Origin: Chara braunii
Lineage: Eukaryota; Streptophyta; Charophyceae; Charales; Characeae
DNA length: 49,935 nt
Reading direction: 5' to 3'
Assembly: GCA_003427395.1 (NCBI GenBank)
Contig: BFEA01000224.1
Location: 11,199-61,133 of the forward strand
The notes below the pieces were generated by a model. That model had not been told where the DNA came from, made no database searches, and was given only the letters and a program-made list of their open reading frames with translations. The translations under genes were made by a program, and so were the position numbers. Of the stretch, positions 1-10,388 are shown piece after piece (the stretch's first letter is position 1; every line of letters starts with the position of its first letter).

Positions 1-128
1 TTGCCCACTCCCCTTCGCTCCACCCCAACTCCTCATCTCTTCTCCGTCCTTCTTAACTGCCCATTCACCTGCAGTTGCAGACTGGGTAACTCCTCGCTTC
101 GGCAGGCAACGTCAGGGACCTGCAGCAC
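1..128 (+). other. Leader upstream of element 1 gag
   Basis: Pyrimidine-rich sequence with no ORF of its own, directly before the first methionine of the gag reading frame. It is probably the 3' end of the untranslated leader of element 1. The matching 5' LTR and primer site would lie left of the window, so this cannot be proved. Confidence 0.4.
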
Positions 129-1682
129 ATGACCATACTTACTCGCTCGCAGACAGCAGCGATGGATCAGAAAGCAGGTGAGTCTGACGAGGCCTATGAG
201 GCACGGTTGGCGGCCATCATAGCCGAAAGCAAGCAACGGGCAGAAGCGGCAGCAGCAGCACGNAAGAAGAGAGAGGCAGAGGCAGAGAGACTGCGTCTTC
301 TGGCCGAAGAACAACGACAGAAGCACGCGGCAGCAGCTGCCAAGGCCGCTGATGAAGAACGTGTGCGGCGACGCGAAGTCATATTGAGGGAGGAAGGTGC
401 ATTACATGCACGGGCCAAGGACTAGCAGAGGGAGGCCGAGAGCGGCGAATCCGTCGACTACGGGAGCAGGGTATCTCATCTGCTCAACCGTGTCACGGAC
501 CTCCTTGTGACTTGTATCACGCAGCAGGAGGACATCAAGTCCCTTGACCACACCAACAAGGTGTTACAGCAGTCGGTGGACCAGATGCTCAAGCGCATAC
601 AGCAGCTGGAGCAGCAGGTCGCCTCCGCCAACACCAGCATCGGCCCCTCCGATCTCATCGACCGCGTCAATGTCTTGGAGATAGACGTGGGAACACTTAA
701 GACTGGGGCACAGCAGCTGCAACAACAGGTTTCTGCAGCAGCCGGCCCTAGCGCAATGACACGCGAAACTATTGCCAAGTTCGATGGGCTCCCGATCTTC
801 TGTGACGCATTGAAGACCGACCCCATCCAATGGTGGTGCCAGTTTGAACTCAAGCTGGACATCCACCACGTCATCGACGCGACCCGACATGCATATTTGT
901 ACTCCCGCTCGGGAGGCGCGTGTCAGGCATGGCTGGACAACATGCTGTCCGCACATGCATGTACAGTCACCGAGTTACACAAGTACATCACCTGGGCGGA
1001 CCTCACGGCGACATGGAAGAAGCGTTTCCAAGTAGAACCGCCCGAGCACCAGGCGATGGACAAGCTGCGGACGTTTTCGCAGAACAGCATGCCAAGCAGA
1101 GACTGGATTTCTGAGTTCCAACGGCTGGCAAGCACGCCCAAGTTGCCGATGAACTTCAACGGCATCGAGCTTTACTTCATCAAGCGGTCGTGCTTAGCGT
1201 TGCAGAATGCGTTAACTCAAGTCGCCGAGAACCTCAACACAAGTGACAAACTCTTCAACAAAGTCGTGCAGATCATCGTGACGAATTTGGCAGCCCGGAA
1301 TACGGGCCACTCGTCGACTGCCGGCCAGGGCGCGCATCAGCATCGACCGAAAGTGGCCGCGGTCGCAGCAGCAACGCCTAGCGACCCTTCAATTCTAAAC
1401 GAGGCTGTTTCGTCTGACGAGGGAGACAAACTCGCAGCTGCCCAGAATGGTGGCCGCCCTGCCAAAGGACGAGGGCGCGGCAAGACGAAGACGAACACCA
1501 CTACTTCTTCTGGGCACGGGCAAGCAGCTCAAGAGCAAGGACCTTGGACAACGTACGGGCTTACGGAGCGCGGGTACCGCGTCCGCACCAAGTACCGCTA
1601 TTGTTTGTGGTGCAACAGCTCAACACATGAGACAGCGAGCTGTCCCACGAAGGCCAAGGGTACCGCCCAGTCGGGAAAGTAA
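129..1682 (+). pseudogene. gag: Ty3/gypsy gag of element 1, with one in-frame TAG
   Basis: Gag forms the capsid and nucleocapsid of an LTR retrotransposon. The frame opened by the ATG at 129 runs to TAA at 1680-1682 (about 517 codons) and is broken once, by TAG at 423-425; the frame is the same on both sides. The first 100 residues are Ala/Glu/Arg-rich and probably helical. The central part has a capsid-like segment with the residues IQWWCQFELKLD near nt 825-860. A basic GRGRGK stretch lies near nt 1465, and a zinc knuckle of the CX2CX4HX4C type (CLWCNSSTHETASC) at nt 1602-1643. The stop directly follows a GGGAAAG heptamer, which fits a gag-pol frameshift. I annotate it as a pseudogene because of the TAG, although readthrough is possible. 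Family assignment is firm; functionality is unlikely, since the element lacks most of pol. Confidence 0.85.
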
Positions 1683-1714
1683 GCGCCGCCGAGAGTGTTG
1701 CGACGGCACTCTCG
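1673..1714 (+). promoter_or_regulatory. Candidate -1 ribosomal frameshift signal
   Basis: In the gag frame the sequence reads TCG GGA AAG TAA, so G GGA AAG fits the X XXY YYZ slippery rule and abuts the stop. Ten bases after the heptamer, CGAGAGTG (1690-1697) pairs perfectly with CACTCTCG (1707-1714) across a 9-nt loop. A -1 slip leads into the open protease frame. The geometry is what is known for retroviral gag-pro junctions; function is inferred. Confidence 0.6.
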
Positions 1715-2599
1715 ACGCCTACGGAACCGGTTGCCGTGCGGGTAACCTCCCTCGGTTTCGAGGCCCATGCGGATGTCGTAAGTCCTCCCATTCTTCATTC
1801 CTTCAAGGACAATGCTGCACGGCTCGTACCTTTGCTGAATTCACGAGCCCAAGGACAGGATGTATGTGCGGTTTCTTCTCTGATCGGAAGCAGCGACATT
1901 GATTCGTCTTCAAGTGGACCTTCACGGGATTTGGCGCGCGCGTTCAACATAGAGGACTGGGACCCATTGACGCCCGAGGATTTTGCATGGCTTCCCCTCC
2001 CTTCCACCGGCTGCTTACCGGAGCTGCAATGCGCAACTCTTAGCGCTCATCTCCATACATAGCTAGCCTTCTATGCACCACCAACTTCGCCGACGGAGGA
2101 CAAAGTCGCGGTAAGGGGCGTTCTTGCGTATGTGAGCAAGGTGGCCCGCGACTTTCGCACGCAGCGGTACAACGACAACAACGCACCGCTCCTTTATGTC
2201 CGCATCCAAATCGGGCAAGCATCCTGCAGCGCTTTGCTGGATAGCGGCGCGACTCGCAACTTCATTAGCCAGTCCTTCATGCAAAGGGCCGGCCTTGGAC
2301 CACCAGTTCGAAGGAAGGCACACCCTACGTCGATCAAGTTGGCGGACGGAAGAACGCAACAACTCCTTGATCGCTACATCGAAGCCGTCCCGATTTATTT
2401 CGCACCTCATGCATGCGAACCGGTGACGTTTGATGTCTTGGACACGGACTTCGACATCATTCTGGGCATGCCTTGGCTTGCAAGTGCGGATCACACGATC
2501 AACTTCTTTGGCGGACACTTACGGTTCGCGATGCGTTTGGCGCCGAAGTACCATGTACTATTCCTCTCCCGCACCCTTCGATCCGGTGCCAAGTTGTAA
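1679..2599 (+). pseudogene. pol: Aspartic protease region of element 1 pol
   Basis: This frame is -1 relative to gag and is open across the gag stop, which suits a Gag-Pol fusion. A poorly conserved linker runs to TAG at 2060-2062. The same frame then continues through a retropepsin: LLDSGATRNFIS near nt 2235-2270 holds the catalytic D-S-G, and FDIILGMPWL near nt 2450-2475 is the second conserved block of Ty3/gypsy proteases. The frame ends at TAA 2597-2599, and the downstream pol homology lies in another frame, so an indel near 2560-2600 is likely. The retropepsin would cut the polyprotein. Its identity is clear from the two motifs. Both in-frame TAG codons of this element are followed by contexts discussed in the findings. 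Confidence 0.8.
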
Positions 2600-3128
2600 T
2601 AGCCAAATCTTTTCAGTCCACTTGCGCGACGAGCGGACCAAAGAGATAGGCTTATGTTTTCTTCGAACCGTCGCAGTAGCCGAATTTCAACCCACAGACT
2701 TGTCTTCAGACTCCCGGGTCGTGCGGTTGCTCGACGAATTTGCCAACGTCTTCGAGTCACCTAACGGCGTGGTGCCGGATCAGCCGATCTCGCACGAGAT
2801 CATTCTCGAGGCCGGTGTTGTGCCGCCAAAAGGTTGCATTTATCGCATAAGCGAGGAGGAACTTGCAATACTCAGCGCTCATCTCGACGACTTCCCCCGA
2901 CGACGATCGCAAGACCCACCCTCGATGGACGGTTTCCAAGAAGTTGGCGACATCATATCCCAGCGACGTTACGACAACAAGCCGACTGAATTTTTGGTCC
3001 ACTTCGCATATTGCACCCATAGAGCTGACCGATGGCCGACTCGTGCGGAACTTCAGGCAACAGCGCCCGATGTTCTCGCACGCTATGAACAGAAGTTGAA
3101 AGGCATGTTGGCATCTTCGGCTCCATGA
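2560..3128 (+). pseudogene. pol: RT N-terminus joined to chromodomain-like tail (internal deletion)
   Basis: The frame starts with the usual segment between protease and RT (LLDEFANVFESPNGVVPDQP near nt 2725-2785) and the first RT residues (YRISEEELAILSAHLDD near nt 2840-2890). Instead of continuing into the RT palm, it jumps near nt 2890-2910 to a C-terminal integrase tail: EVGDIISQRRYDNKPTEFLV and RWPTRAELQATAPDVLARYE resemble a chromodomain-like module. Most of RT, RNase H and integrase is therefore missing, about 2.5-3 kb when compared with element 2. The element could move only with help in trans, if at all. The junction position is approximate, and the chromodomain call rests on pattern similarity only. 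Confidence 0.7.
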
Positions 3129-3191
3129 CGCACACGCGTCCAAGTACCGCCGTCAGATCGTCAGCTTCGCCCCCGACCGGCTTGACTTCAT

Positions 3192-3204
3192 AAGGAGGGG
3201 GGGG
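3192..3204 (+). other. Polypurine tract of element 1
   Basis: AAGGAGGGGGGGG directly precedes a TGTTGC LTR-like start. This is the expected place for the plus-strand primer of reverse transcription. Confidence 0.75.
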
Positions 3205-4013
3205 TGTTGCATGCTGAGCCTGCACACGGGCCCCTCAAATGGGGCCCGACGGTTGTTGAGGGGCCCCNAGGCCGNGTTCTATCCAGCACGCNCCCTGGAG
3301 GCCGACGGCNGCCCTCCAGGNCCTAGGTAGCACACTAGGTAGATAGGTTTCGTTTTACTTACCTTTTTGTGGGTGTGTGCTGTCTTATTTTTGTCTGTTC
3401 AGGTGCCGTTTCGGACTTGCAGCCCCACAGCCAGACCTTGGAAGTCGGGACCAGGTACACCAGAGGCAGGCCCGAAACGAGGCCAGGCGCCTTTTGGGGC
3501 CAAACCGGTAGGAACAGGCGTCGTTTCGGTCCTGCAGGACCCANGACNACACCTTGGACCANGTGCACCGGTACNAGGCCGTTCTTAGGCCACGCNCATT
3601 TCTGCGCCATGCTGCATCAACAGGAGGGTCTGGACGTCCGGTAGGGACCCAGACCCGCTGGGCCGTTCTAGGCCACACAGCACTAGGTAGGCCCAGCCGC
3701 CCAGCACTACAAATAGCTGGGCCACGGCTGGGCAGAGCACAGTTCGGGTAGCTCACTTCTGGGCAACACGCTGCTGGTTAGGAGAGCGCTATACCGCGCT
3801 AGGCTGCGGAGTAGGGAGGAGAGACTAAGAGGAGACTAAGAGGAGACTAAGAGGAGATAGGGAGTGGCGGAGGCCATACCTGCAGTCGGCGAGCTTACCT
3901 GGCGCCATAGATGGGCTCCACGCGGTACCTGCACACGGCGACGGACAGAGTCAGTACGGTGGCAGCGACCTGCAGGTGAGATAGCGAGGAGAACTTCATC
4001 TCCTCTCTCCCTC

Positions 4014-4070
<57 letters not shown>

Positions 4071-4768
4071 CTCCTTCCTCCTCTATCTCATCTTCTTCTT
4101 CGAATCTGAGAGTGTGAGAGGTTATCAGTAGGGATTCAGGCAGAGGTTATACAGGGCGCATTGCCCAGGATCTGATTCGACATTTCTGGGACAGACATTG
4201 ATTGGACACTTGGCAAGGGACTATTTTTTGGGACTTCATTGTGATCTTGGTCTACTCCCTCGCCTCCTTCCTCCTCGTCTCGTCCCTCCCCCGTCTCGTC
4301 TGTGGTATCTCCCCATGTATATGTGTGAGGAAGTGACCTTTCTTCCATGATTGCGGTCCCTTCTCCCTCTCTCTTATGTGTGATGTGTGATGGATGTCGG
4401 GTCAGTCCAGATCAGATCAGATCTTCTCTTTAAGTCTTTCACTGTGCCATTTTGTGCCATCTTGTATGTATTCGGAATGTACATTGCTTGTTGATGCTAC
4501 GCTAACCTCGCATTGTCCATTCAAGTCCTTTTCATCACATAGCGNATCCTTGGGTCCCTGCACATTGTCCCACTGGACATGCGTCATCCTGTGTGTGCGA
4601 ACAGAGAGTTGTGTGGGCGTTGTGTCACCATAGCCATCTGAAGCGAGTTGTATTTGAACTGTGTTGTTGTTTGCCATATCTCCGTGTTGTGAGTGAGCGC
4701 TCGTTGCCAGCTTGCTGCACACCTGTTTGCATGCATGAGAAGTGTGAATGAGAGCAAGTGTGATTGCA
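3205..4768 (+). mobile_element. LTR between elements 1 and 2
   Basis: The segment starts with TG directly after a polypurine tract and ends with TGCA one base before a tRNA-iMet primer site. It would therefore serve both as 3' LTR of element 1 and as 5' LTR of element 2, about 1.56 kb long. A possible TATA-like ACAAATAG lies near 3711. Several ambiguous bases and a (CT)n run (about 4018-4064) are inside. Only its last 183 bp (4586-4768) clearly match the end of the element 2 3' LTR (12595-12777), with about 13 mismatches by eye, so the rest is either diverged or from another subfamily. It contains no gene. Confidence 0.6.
4018..4064. repeat. (CT)n microsatellite
   Basis: A near-pure CT dinucleotide run inside the shared LTR, with CT-rich flanks that extend to about 4100. 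Confidence 0.95.
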
Positions 4769-4769
4769 T

Positions 4770-4781
4770 TGGTATCAGAGC
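4770..4781 (+). other. Primer-binding site, tRNA-iMet type
   Basis: TGGTATCAGAGC, one base after the TGCA end of the LTR, is the classic complement of the 3' end of plant initiator tRNA-Met. It marks the 5' end of the internal region of element 2. Confidence 0.92.
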
Positions 4782-4917
4782 TGGTACGCGTCGTCGTGTG
4801 TCACAGGGAGAGTTACGCGCCACAGTGGAGGTTGCCATCGGAGAGGAAGTCCGCCATAGTGGACCCGGAGGTTGAAGAAGCCGTCGCGCGCACCTGCAAA
4901 GAAGACCACGACGAAGA

Positions 4918-5003
4918 GGAGAGAGAGAGGGAGAGAGAGAGGGAGAGAGAAAGGTTGAGCGATACAAGATTGGCTTACTACGTACCTGCGTTGAAGACAT
5001 CGC

Positions 5004-5081
<78 letters not shown>

Positions 5082-5082
5082 N

Positions 5083-5151
<69 letters not shown>
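4918..5151. repeat. (GA)n microsatellite blocks in element 2 leader
   Basis: A short GA-rich block (4918-4950) and a long, almost pure GA run (about 5010-5150, one N) are separated by about 60 bp of ordinary sequence. Serine/leucine- or Arg/Glu-rich ORFs across it are artefacts of the repeat. Confidence 0.95.
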
Positions 5152-5152
<1 letters not shown>

Positions 5153-5442
5153 TACAAGTTTGGTTGTCACGTACTTGTGAAGTGTGCCGTGCAATCCCAC
5201 GAAGTGAGAGGCGGCCATAGCCGTGGAGCTCGACCACAGAGTAACGAAGAGGGTGAAAAAGAGGACAGAGGAGGAGACCAAGGACGGTGAAGGAAGCCAT
5301 AGCCGAGGAGGAGAAAGGATAGGAACAAAAAAAAAAAAAGAAAAAAAAAAGAGAAAGAAGACAGTCGGGGTGAAGAGAAAGGAGGCGAGGAAGGAGAAAG
5401 GAAGGAGAAGGGTGGTGAGGAAGAAGAAGTCGGCCACCATAG

Positions 5443-5620
5443 CTGACCGGGCGTTGATCGGGAGAGTTGACCGGGCGTTGACCAGGCATTGATTGGGTGT
5501 TGACCGGGGTTGACAGACGTTGACCGAGAGTTGACCGGGGTCTGACTGTAGCATTGACCGGGAGTTGACCAAGGCGTTGACGAAGGCGTTGACCAAGACT
5601 GTTGACCATGAATTTGACCA
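5443..5620 (+). repeat. TTGACC motif array in element 2 leader
   Basis: About 180 bp hold ten TTGACC motifs, two further TTGAC motifs and several one-base variants, spaced irregularly by about 10-25 bp. TTGAC(C/T) is the known core of the W-box bound by plant WRKY factors. The array lies in the transcribed leader between primer site and gag. It may be a regulatory cluster or just a degenerate tandem repeat. Confidence 0.75.
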
Positions 5621-6173
5621 GGCTGGAGCCGGTATAATCTCGCCAAGCCCTCAGCCTATCCCCTCACCCTATGGATGTGCACACATCCTGTGNTGAGTCA
5701 AGTCNGTTTGTCTNTTCTTTCTGCATTGAGTCTCTTCTGTCCAAGTGTTAGGAACTCNGCTGAGTAGGGCTAAAAACTATGTCTGACGACTCGACTGTCC
5801 CGGAGGACACAAACCCTCCCAAGGACCGGTACTGACCGGCGGGCTGCTCGGTGTGGCNCGGTAGGCCCAAAATCCGAGNTGTGGGTTGCACAACAGGCCG
5901 TCTAAGTCTTGAGAGGACCTGCTGATTGTGTCGTCCTGTCTGCAACGTTAAATAATTCCTGAGGAGTTATGAGGGATCTCCTTAAATGCCTCTTGATCAG
6001 CAACAGGCCTTGTAGTGACAGCCTTAGAGTAGGTCTGGGCTAGAGACCCTAGTTGACAGGATCCTGTCCGGATTATGTAAGTTCTTAGATCAAGTCAGTA
6101 GGTTTGTCAGTCAGGGGGAGTAGAGTTTAAGTGGTGAGGAGTGGAACCGCTGACCGGTTGTGCACCTAGCACC
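5621..6173 (+). other. Remaining untranslated leader of element 2
   Basis: No ORF or motif that I recognise. It ends at the gag ATG at 6174. Several ambiguous bases occur between 5690 and 5880. Confidence 0.5.
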
Positions 6174-8281
6174 ATGGTTGAGACACGTACTGGGAAGAGT
6201 ACTGCCCCCCAATCTGAGGCCGAACAGGCTCGGATCGCTGCCATATTGAAAGAGAGAAAATAGAAGAAAGAGTTCCTCAAGCAGGCGAAGCTAAAAGCAA
6301 TTGCAAAGGAGCAGGCGACGAAGAAGAGAGAATAAGAAGAAGAGATGATAAGATTACAGAAGGAGAAGATGATGATACTACAGCAAGAGGAGGAAGAAAA
6401 GAGGAAGGTTGCTGAAGAGGAAGTCGGAGAAGAGGAGGAAGTGGAAAAAGAACCCCTTGAAAAAAGGCGTGGGGGAGACAGAGGAGAGACCAGTGGCACA
6501 AAGGGAGAGGACGCCTGGATGGAGAAGAAATTAGCGAGTGGGTGGCCAATTTATCGTTGGGGGAAGACGAAGAGGCACAATTGTATGTGCCGCAGGAGGA
6601 GAGAGAAGCATTCGCCAGGGTATTGGAAATGATGGAGGACCCCCTGGAACGTCAGACAACCAAAGAAGAAAAAAAGTTGGAGTGGAAGCTGCGAATGATG
6701 AGGGAGAAGAAGAGAAGGAGGGAGGAAGCCAGCCAAGCGGCGAGAGAAGTGGAGAAATTCCAGGCCTGCAGACAGGAGGTGCAGGCACAAGCAGAGGTCC
6801 CCGTGAAATTAGACAAGAGTTTGGGGTACCTTGAGGTCCTCAGCGAGGCGTGGCTTAAGGAGCATCAAGCCAATAAGGGTCAAGATGTGACCCTGCACGC
6901 CATTCGGTCTGGGTTTAGAGAGTTTGTGCGCAACCTGGTGACCCACGTCGGAACTGAGGCTAAAAGACTAAAAGAAGGCGTAGATAAGTTTTGCGCAGGC
7001 GCCATTGAAAGCGCCAAATTGGTGGCCACAGCAGAGGCCGCAGCGCGTTCACGCAAAGAGTTTGCAAAGCTCATGTTCCCTGATGCCTATAGCGGGAAGA
7101 AGGACGATAGTTTTGACAACTGGGAGGCCAGTGTCAATACTTATGTGTACTTGCACCATATTGCCCCAGAGGAGCAAGTCCTCGTCGCCTTCCATGCGTT
7201 GAAGGACGAAGCGGCCAGCTTCGCGAGGCCCCTTGCACGTGCCGCCGATTGTGAGCAGAACATGATTGCATACTCTCTCCACTTTCCTCAAACTCCTGCG
7301 TGAGAGGTTCGCTGACGTCACGAGAGGCGTCAGGGCCTCTGACAAGCTCCAAACCATCCACTCGCGACAGTGGAAGAGTGCGAGAGCACTCAAAGCTGTC
7401 ATGGACAACTTAGTAGCCGTCCCAGACCATGGGGTCACTGAGACCCAGTTGGNCCAGTTGTTTTATCATGNCATGCCAGAACCCTTGCGAGGGCNCTTCT
7501 TTGACAAGACCCAACANCCCAAATTATGTATGATGTGCTAAGTAGAGAAGTGGTCTTGTTCGAGGCAAAGTCCATGCCAGTTTCCACTTTCTGGCACAAG
7601 AACTTGGATAAGGNTAAAAAGTGNAAGGGTTGTACCATCTCTGGCCAGGTCAGGGCCAAGGATCATNTGATCCTCACTTTAGATGAAGGTGGTNCATACG
7701 AGGTCCCCTACAGTCAGATTGAGTGGGGACTCGAGGAGGAGGACACTAGTGTAGGGCAAGGGAGGTCCTATGCTGCTGTCGTGGCTGGAGGGAGGCCGCA
7801 AAGTAGANGAGGAGGCNAGGGCCAAAGGGGCCAGACCACAGGAGGTCGAGGATCGGGCGCACAGGGGGTTGGCGGTCAAAGGAACCGTCAAGTGGGAGGT
7901 AGGGGTCAAGGTCCCCCGCCGAATCGTCAAGGTCCTAGTCGGTCCCCACAGCGACGAGGTGGTAGGTCACCTCAAAGCTCAGGAGGTTGGCACCCGGGTT
8001 GGCCACAAGGCCGACCATGGGAAGATTTGGGTCTGGATCAGAAAGTGTGGCAACATCGCATGGAGCACGGGCAGTGTATTTACTGTGGTGACCCTGCCCA
8101 TATTATAAAATATTGTCCTAAGTATAGACAGGCCCGATGGGTTGCCCAGGAGTCAAAAGGCAATCGTCAGTGGAGGTCGCAACTGCCCCTACTATTAGGC
8201 CATGTGGGGAAGCGAGCACACGCGTACAAGAAAATCCCACACCACATGTGCCTTTGGCAGAGGTTGCAAGCCCGTGCCTAA
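6174..8281 (+). pseudogene. gag: Ty3/gypsy gag of element 2 (stops and frameshifts)
   Basis: The product would be the capsid/nucleocapsid of the second retrotransposon. The ATG at 6174 is in the context CACCATGG. The first frame meets TAG at 6261-6263 and TAA at 6333-6335, then continues through a Glu/Lys-rich coiled coil. Near 6527-6531 coding moves to another frame (6542-7303), which includes the capsid-like part around FPDAYSGKKDDSFDNWEASV (near nt 7075-7135). It shifts again near 7270 and near 7515. The last frame (7526-8281) ends in a Gly/Arg/Gln-rich nucleocapsid with a zinc knuckle of type CX2CX4HX4C (CIYCGDPAHIIKYC, nt 8075-8116). With two stops and at least three indels it cannot give full-length Gag. 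Family identity is strong, from the zinc knuckle and the pol genes that follow. Confidence 0.85.
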
Positions 8282-9735
8282 TTAGTTGTCCAGAGACTGC
8301 TTGTGTTAGCGTCTCTCTAGGCACTTCCCTCACAGGAGTGGCAGAAGAGTTGAAGGAAAGGATGCCAGCTTGGGCCAAAATGAAGAAAGACAGTAAAAGG
8401 CAGCTAGTGTTAGTTGATGTAGAAGTTTTCAGAAGTAGAGTAGGGGTCCTTATAGACTCAGGGGCTACTCTTAGTTATATTAGCCATAAAGCATTGAAGA
8501 AGTTGAGGCTAGGATTGAAAGTCCAAAAGTTGGAAGACCCTATAGTTAGTGTCCTCGCAGATAACTGCACCATGTGTATTGAGGACTACGTAGAGGGATA
8601 CGTAGTCCTGGCGTACTTCCGCCTAAAGAAAGATGGGAAGGTGGAGAAAGTTCTCCACTCCCTGACTCTCCTCGTTCAAGACGACCTTCCTTTCGACATA
8701 GTCCTAGGTATGGACTGGGGAGAGGCAGCAGGGACCACACTCCATTTGAGAGAGCATGAGTATAGGCTCCCTAGTCCGCCAGGCGAGGTTAAGACAACCC
8801 GTCTGTTCCACGTGTCAGGAGTAGATAACTCGCTTGCACATTGTTGTCTCAATGCTCCCACGTTCGCGCGACTAGTGAGAAAAGAGCAATTAGAGGACCA
8901 GGTCTTTGTAGTGTATGTCAGACTTGTCATTGAGCCTAAGGAAGAGAATAGTTCCATGGGTCCAACCATTGCCAAGCTGCTGGAAGAGTTTAAAGATCTG
9001 ATATAGCCTCCTACAGGAGTAGTGTCGCGGCCGATCCAACACAGAATAGAGATAGAGTCTGGCAGTAAGACTCCTAAGAGAGCAGTCTACAGGATGTCCC
9101 CTAGAGAGTTAGAGGAGTTGCGCAANCAGTTAGACGAGCTCTTTGAGAAAGGTTGGATTAGGCCCAGTTCGTCTCCTTTTGGAGCACCAGTTTTGTTTGT
9201 CCCCAAGAAGGAAGGAGAGTTACGTATGTGTATAGACTATAGGGGTCTGAATGCGATTACAATTAAGAATGATGAACCACTGTCCAGGATAGACTATCTC
9301 TTAGATCGGGTGCAGGGTTGTAAGTATTTTTCAAAGATAGATTTAAAGTCCGGGTATCATCAGATAGAGGTTCATCCAGATGACCAGTACAAGACTGCAT
9401 TCCGGACTAGATATGGGCATTATGAGTTTATAGTGATGCCCTTTGGACTGACCAATGCGCCAGCTACATTTCAACGACGTATGAATGATTTGTTTAGGCA
9501 TTGGTTAGATAGATTCGTCGTAGTTTACTTAGACGATATCTTAGTGTTCAGTAGGACCCTCCAAGCGCACCAGGGTCATTTGAGGCAGGTCTTGGAGAAG
9601 CCGAGAGAGGCTAACTTCAAGATCAACACAAAGAAGTGTGAGTGGGTCAAGACACAAGTCCTGTACTTGGGCCACCTGTTAGATGGAGATGGCATTAAGC
9701 CTGAGGACAGTAAGATAGCAGCGATTAGAGATTGA
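8137..9735 (+). pseudogene. pol: Protease and reverse transcriptase of element 2
   Basis: This frame overlaps the end of gag by about 145 bp in the -1 frame. The retropepsin has GVLIDSGATLSYIS with the catalytic D-S-G at nt 8455 and PFDIVLGMDWG near nt 8690. TAG at 9004-9006 interrupts the linker, and the same frame continues into RT. Recognisable RT blocks are [21 protein letters not shown] (near 9150-9210), the [11 protein letters not shown] block, [27 protein letters not shown], and the active site [12 protein letters not shown] with YLDD at 9526-9537. The frame stops at TGA 9733-9735, but homology goes on in frame (TELRSFLGLANYYRKF). The RT palm and fingers are intact in sequence, so this copy is decayed mainly by single stops. 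Assignment to Ty3/gypsy RT is very firm. Confidence 0.93.
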
Positions 9736-10388
9736 TCGACGGCCCGCATGTTGACAGAGTTGCGGTCTTTCCTGGGCCTAGCTAACTACTATAGGAAGTT
9801 CATGAGGAACTTCTCCACTATCGCCTCTCCCCTTCGCAGGTTGCCCAGGAAGGAGGCAATCTGGCAGTGGGATAAAGACTTTGCCATTTGTCTACGCTAA
9901 AGAAGTTAAAGCGCGCGTTGATAGAGTACCCTGTCCTCAAAATAGCAAATCCGTCTTTGCCATTTGTCGTCACCAGGGACGCAAGTCAGATGGAATAGGC
10001 GCCGTGTTACAGCAGGACGACGGCAATGGTTATAGGCCCGTAGAGTTCATGTCAGTGAGGATGCCTCAGAGAAGGTCGCTACCTCGACGTATGAGAGGGA
10101 ACTCTACGCTCTCAGGCAGGCCTTAGAGCGCTGGAAGCATTACCTGCTTGGGAGGCACTTCAAAGTGTATTCAGACCACGAGACACTAAGGTGGCTGAAG
10201 ACACAGGCCAAAATGACACTTAGTTCACTAGGTGGACCGCTGAGATAGACGAGTATGACTTCGAGCTCAAGCCTGTTAAAGGCAAGTATAATATAGTTGC
10301 GGATGCTCTGAGTAGGAGATCAGACTACTTTGGACCTATAGTTCACTATCTGGATATAGGGAGTGACCTGCAAGAGAAAGTTAGACAG
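9736..10388 (+). pseudogene. pol: RT connection and RNase H of element 2 (frameshifted)
   Basis: After the stop at 9735 the same frame gives the conserved LRSFLGLANYYRKF block (near 9755-9800). Coding then passes through several frames. Signals include a DASQ-type start of RNase H (near 9980), IGAVLQQDD (near 9995-10020), TYERELYALRQALERWKHYL (near 10085-10145) with a catalytic Glu, and VYSDHETLRWL (near 10168-10200) with a catalytic Asp. A later piece, YNIVADALSRR (near 10290-10320), is the usual tail of Ty3/gypsy RNase H. At least three indels break the region. RNase H would degrade the RNA strand during reverse transcription; this copy is non-functional. Confidence 0.85.

Noticed and set aside
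4584-5646. Long Ser/Leu-rich minus-strand ORFs
   Set aside because: They are open only because the GA microsatellite translates without stops.
8137-8281. Second -1 frameshift signal at the gag-pol overlap of element 2
   Set aside because: The frame relation is right, but I found no X XXY YYZ heptamer in the correct phase inside the overlap; an indel is equally likely.
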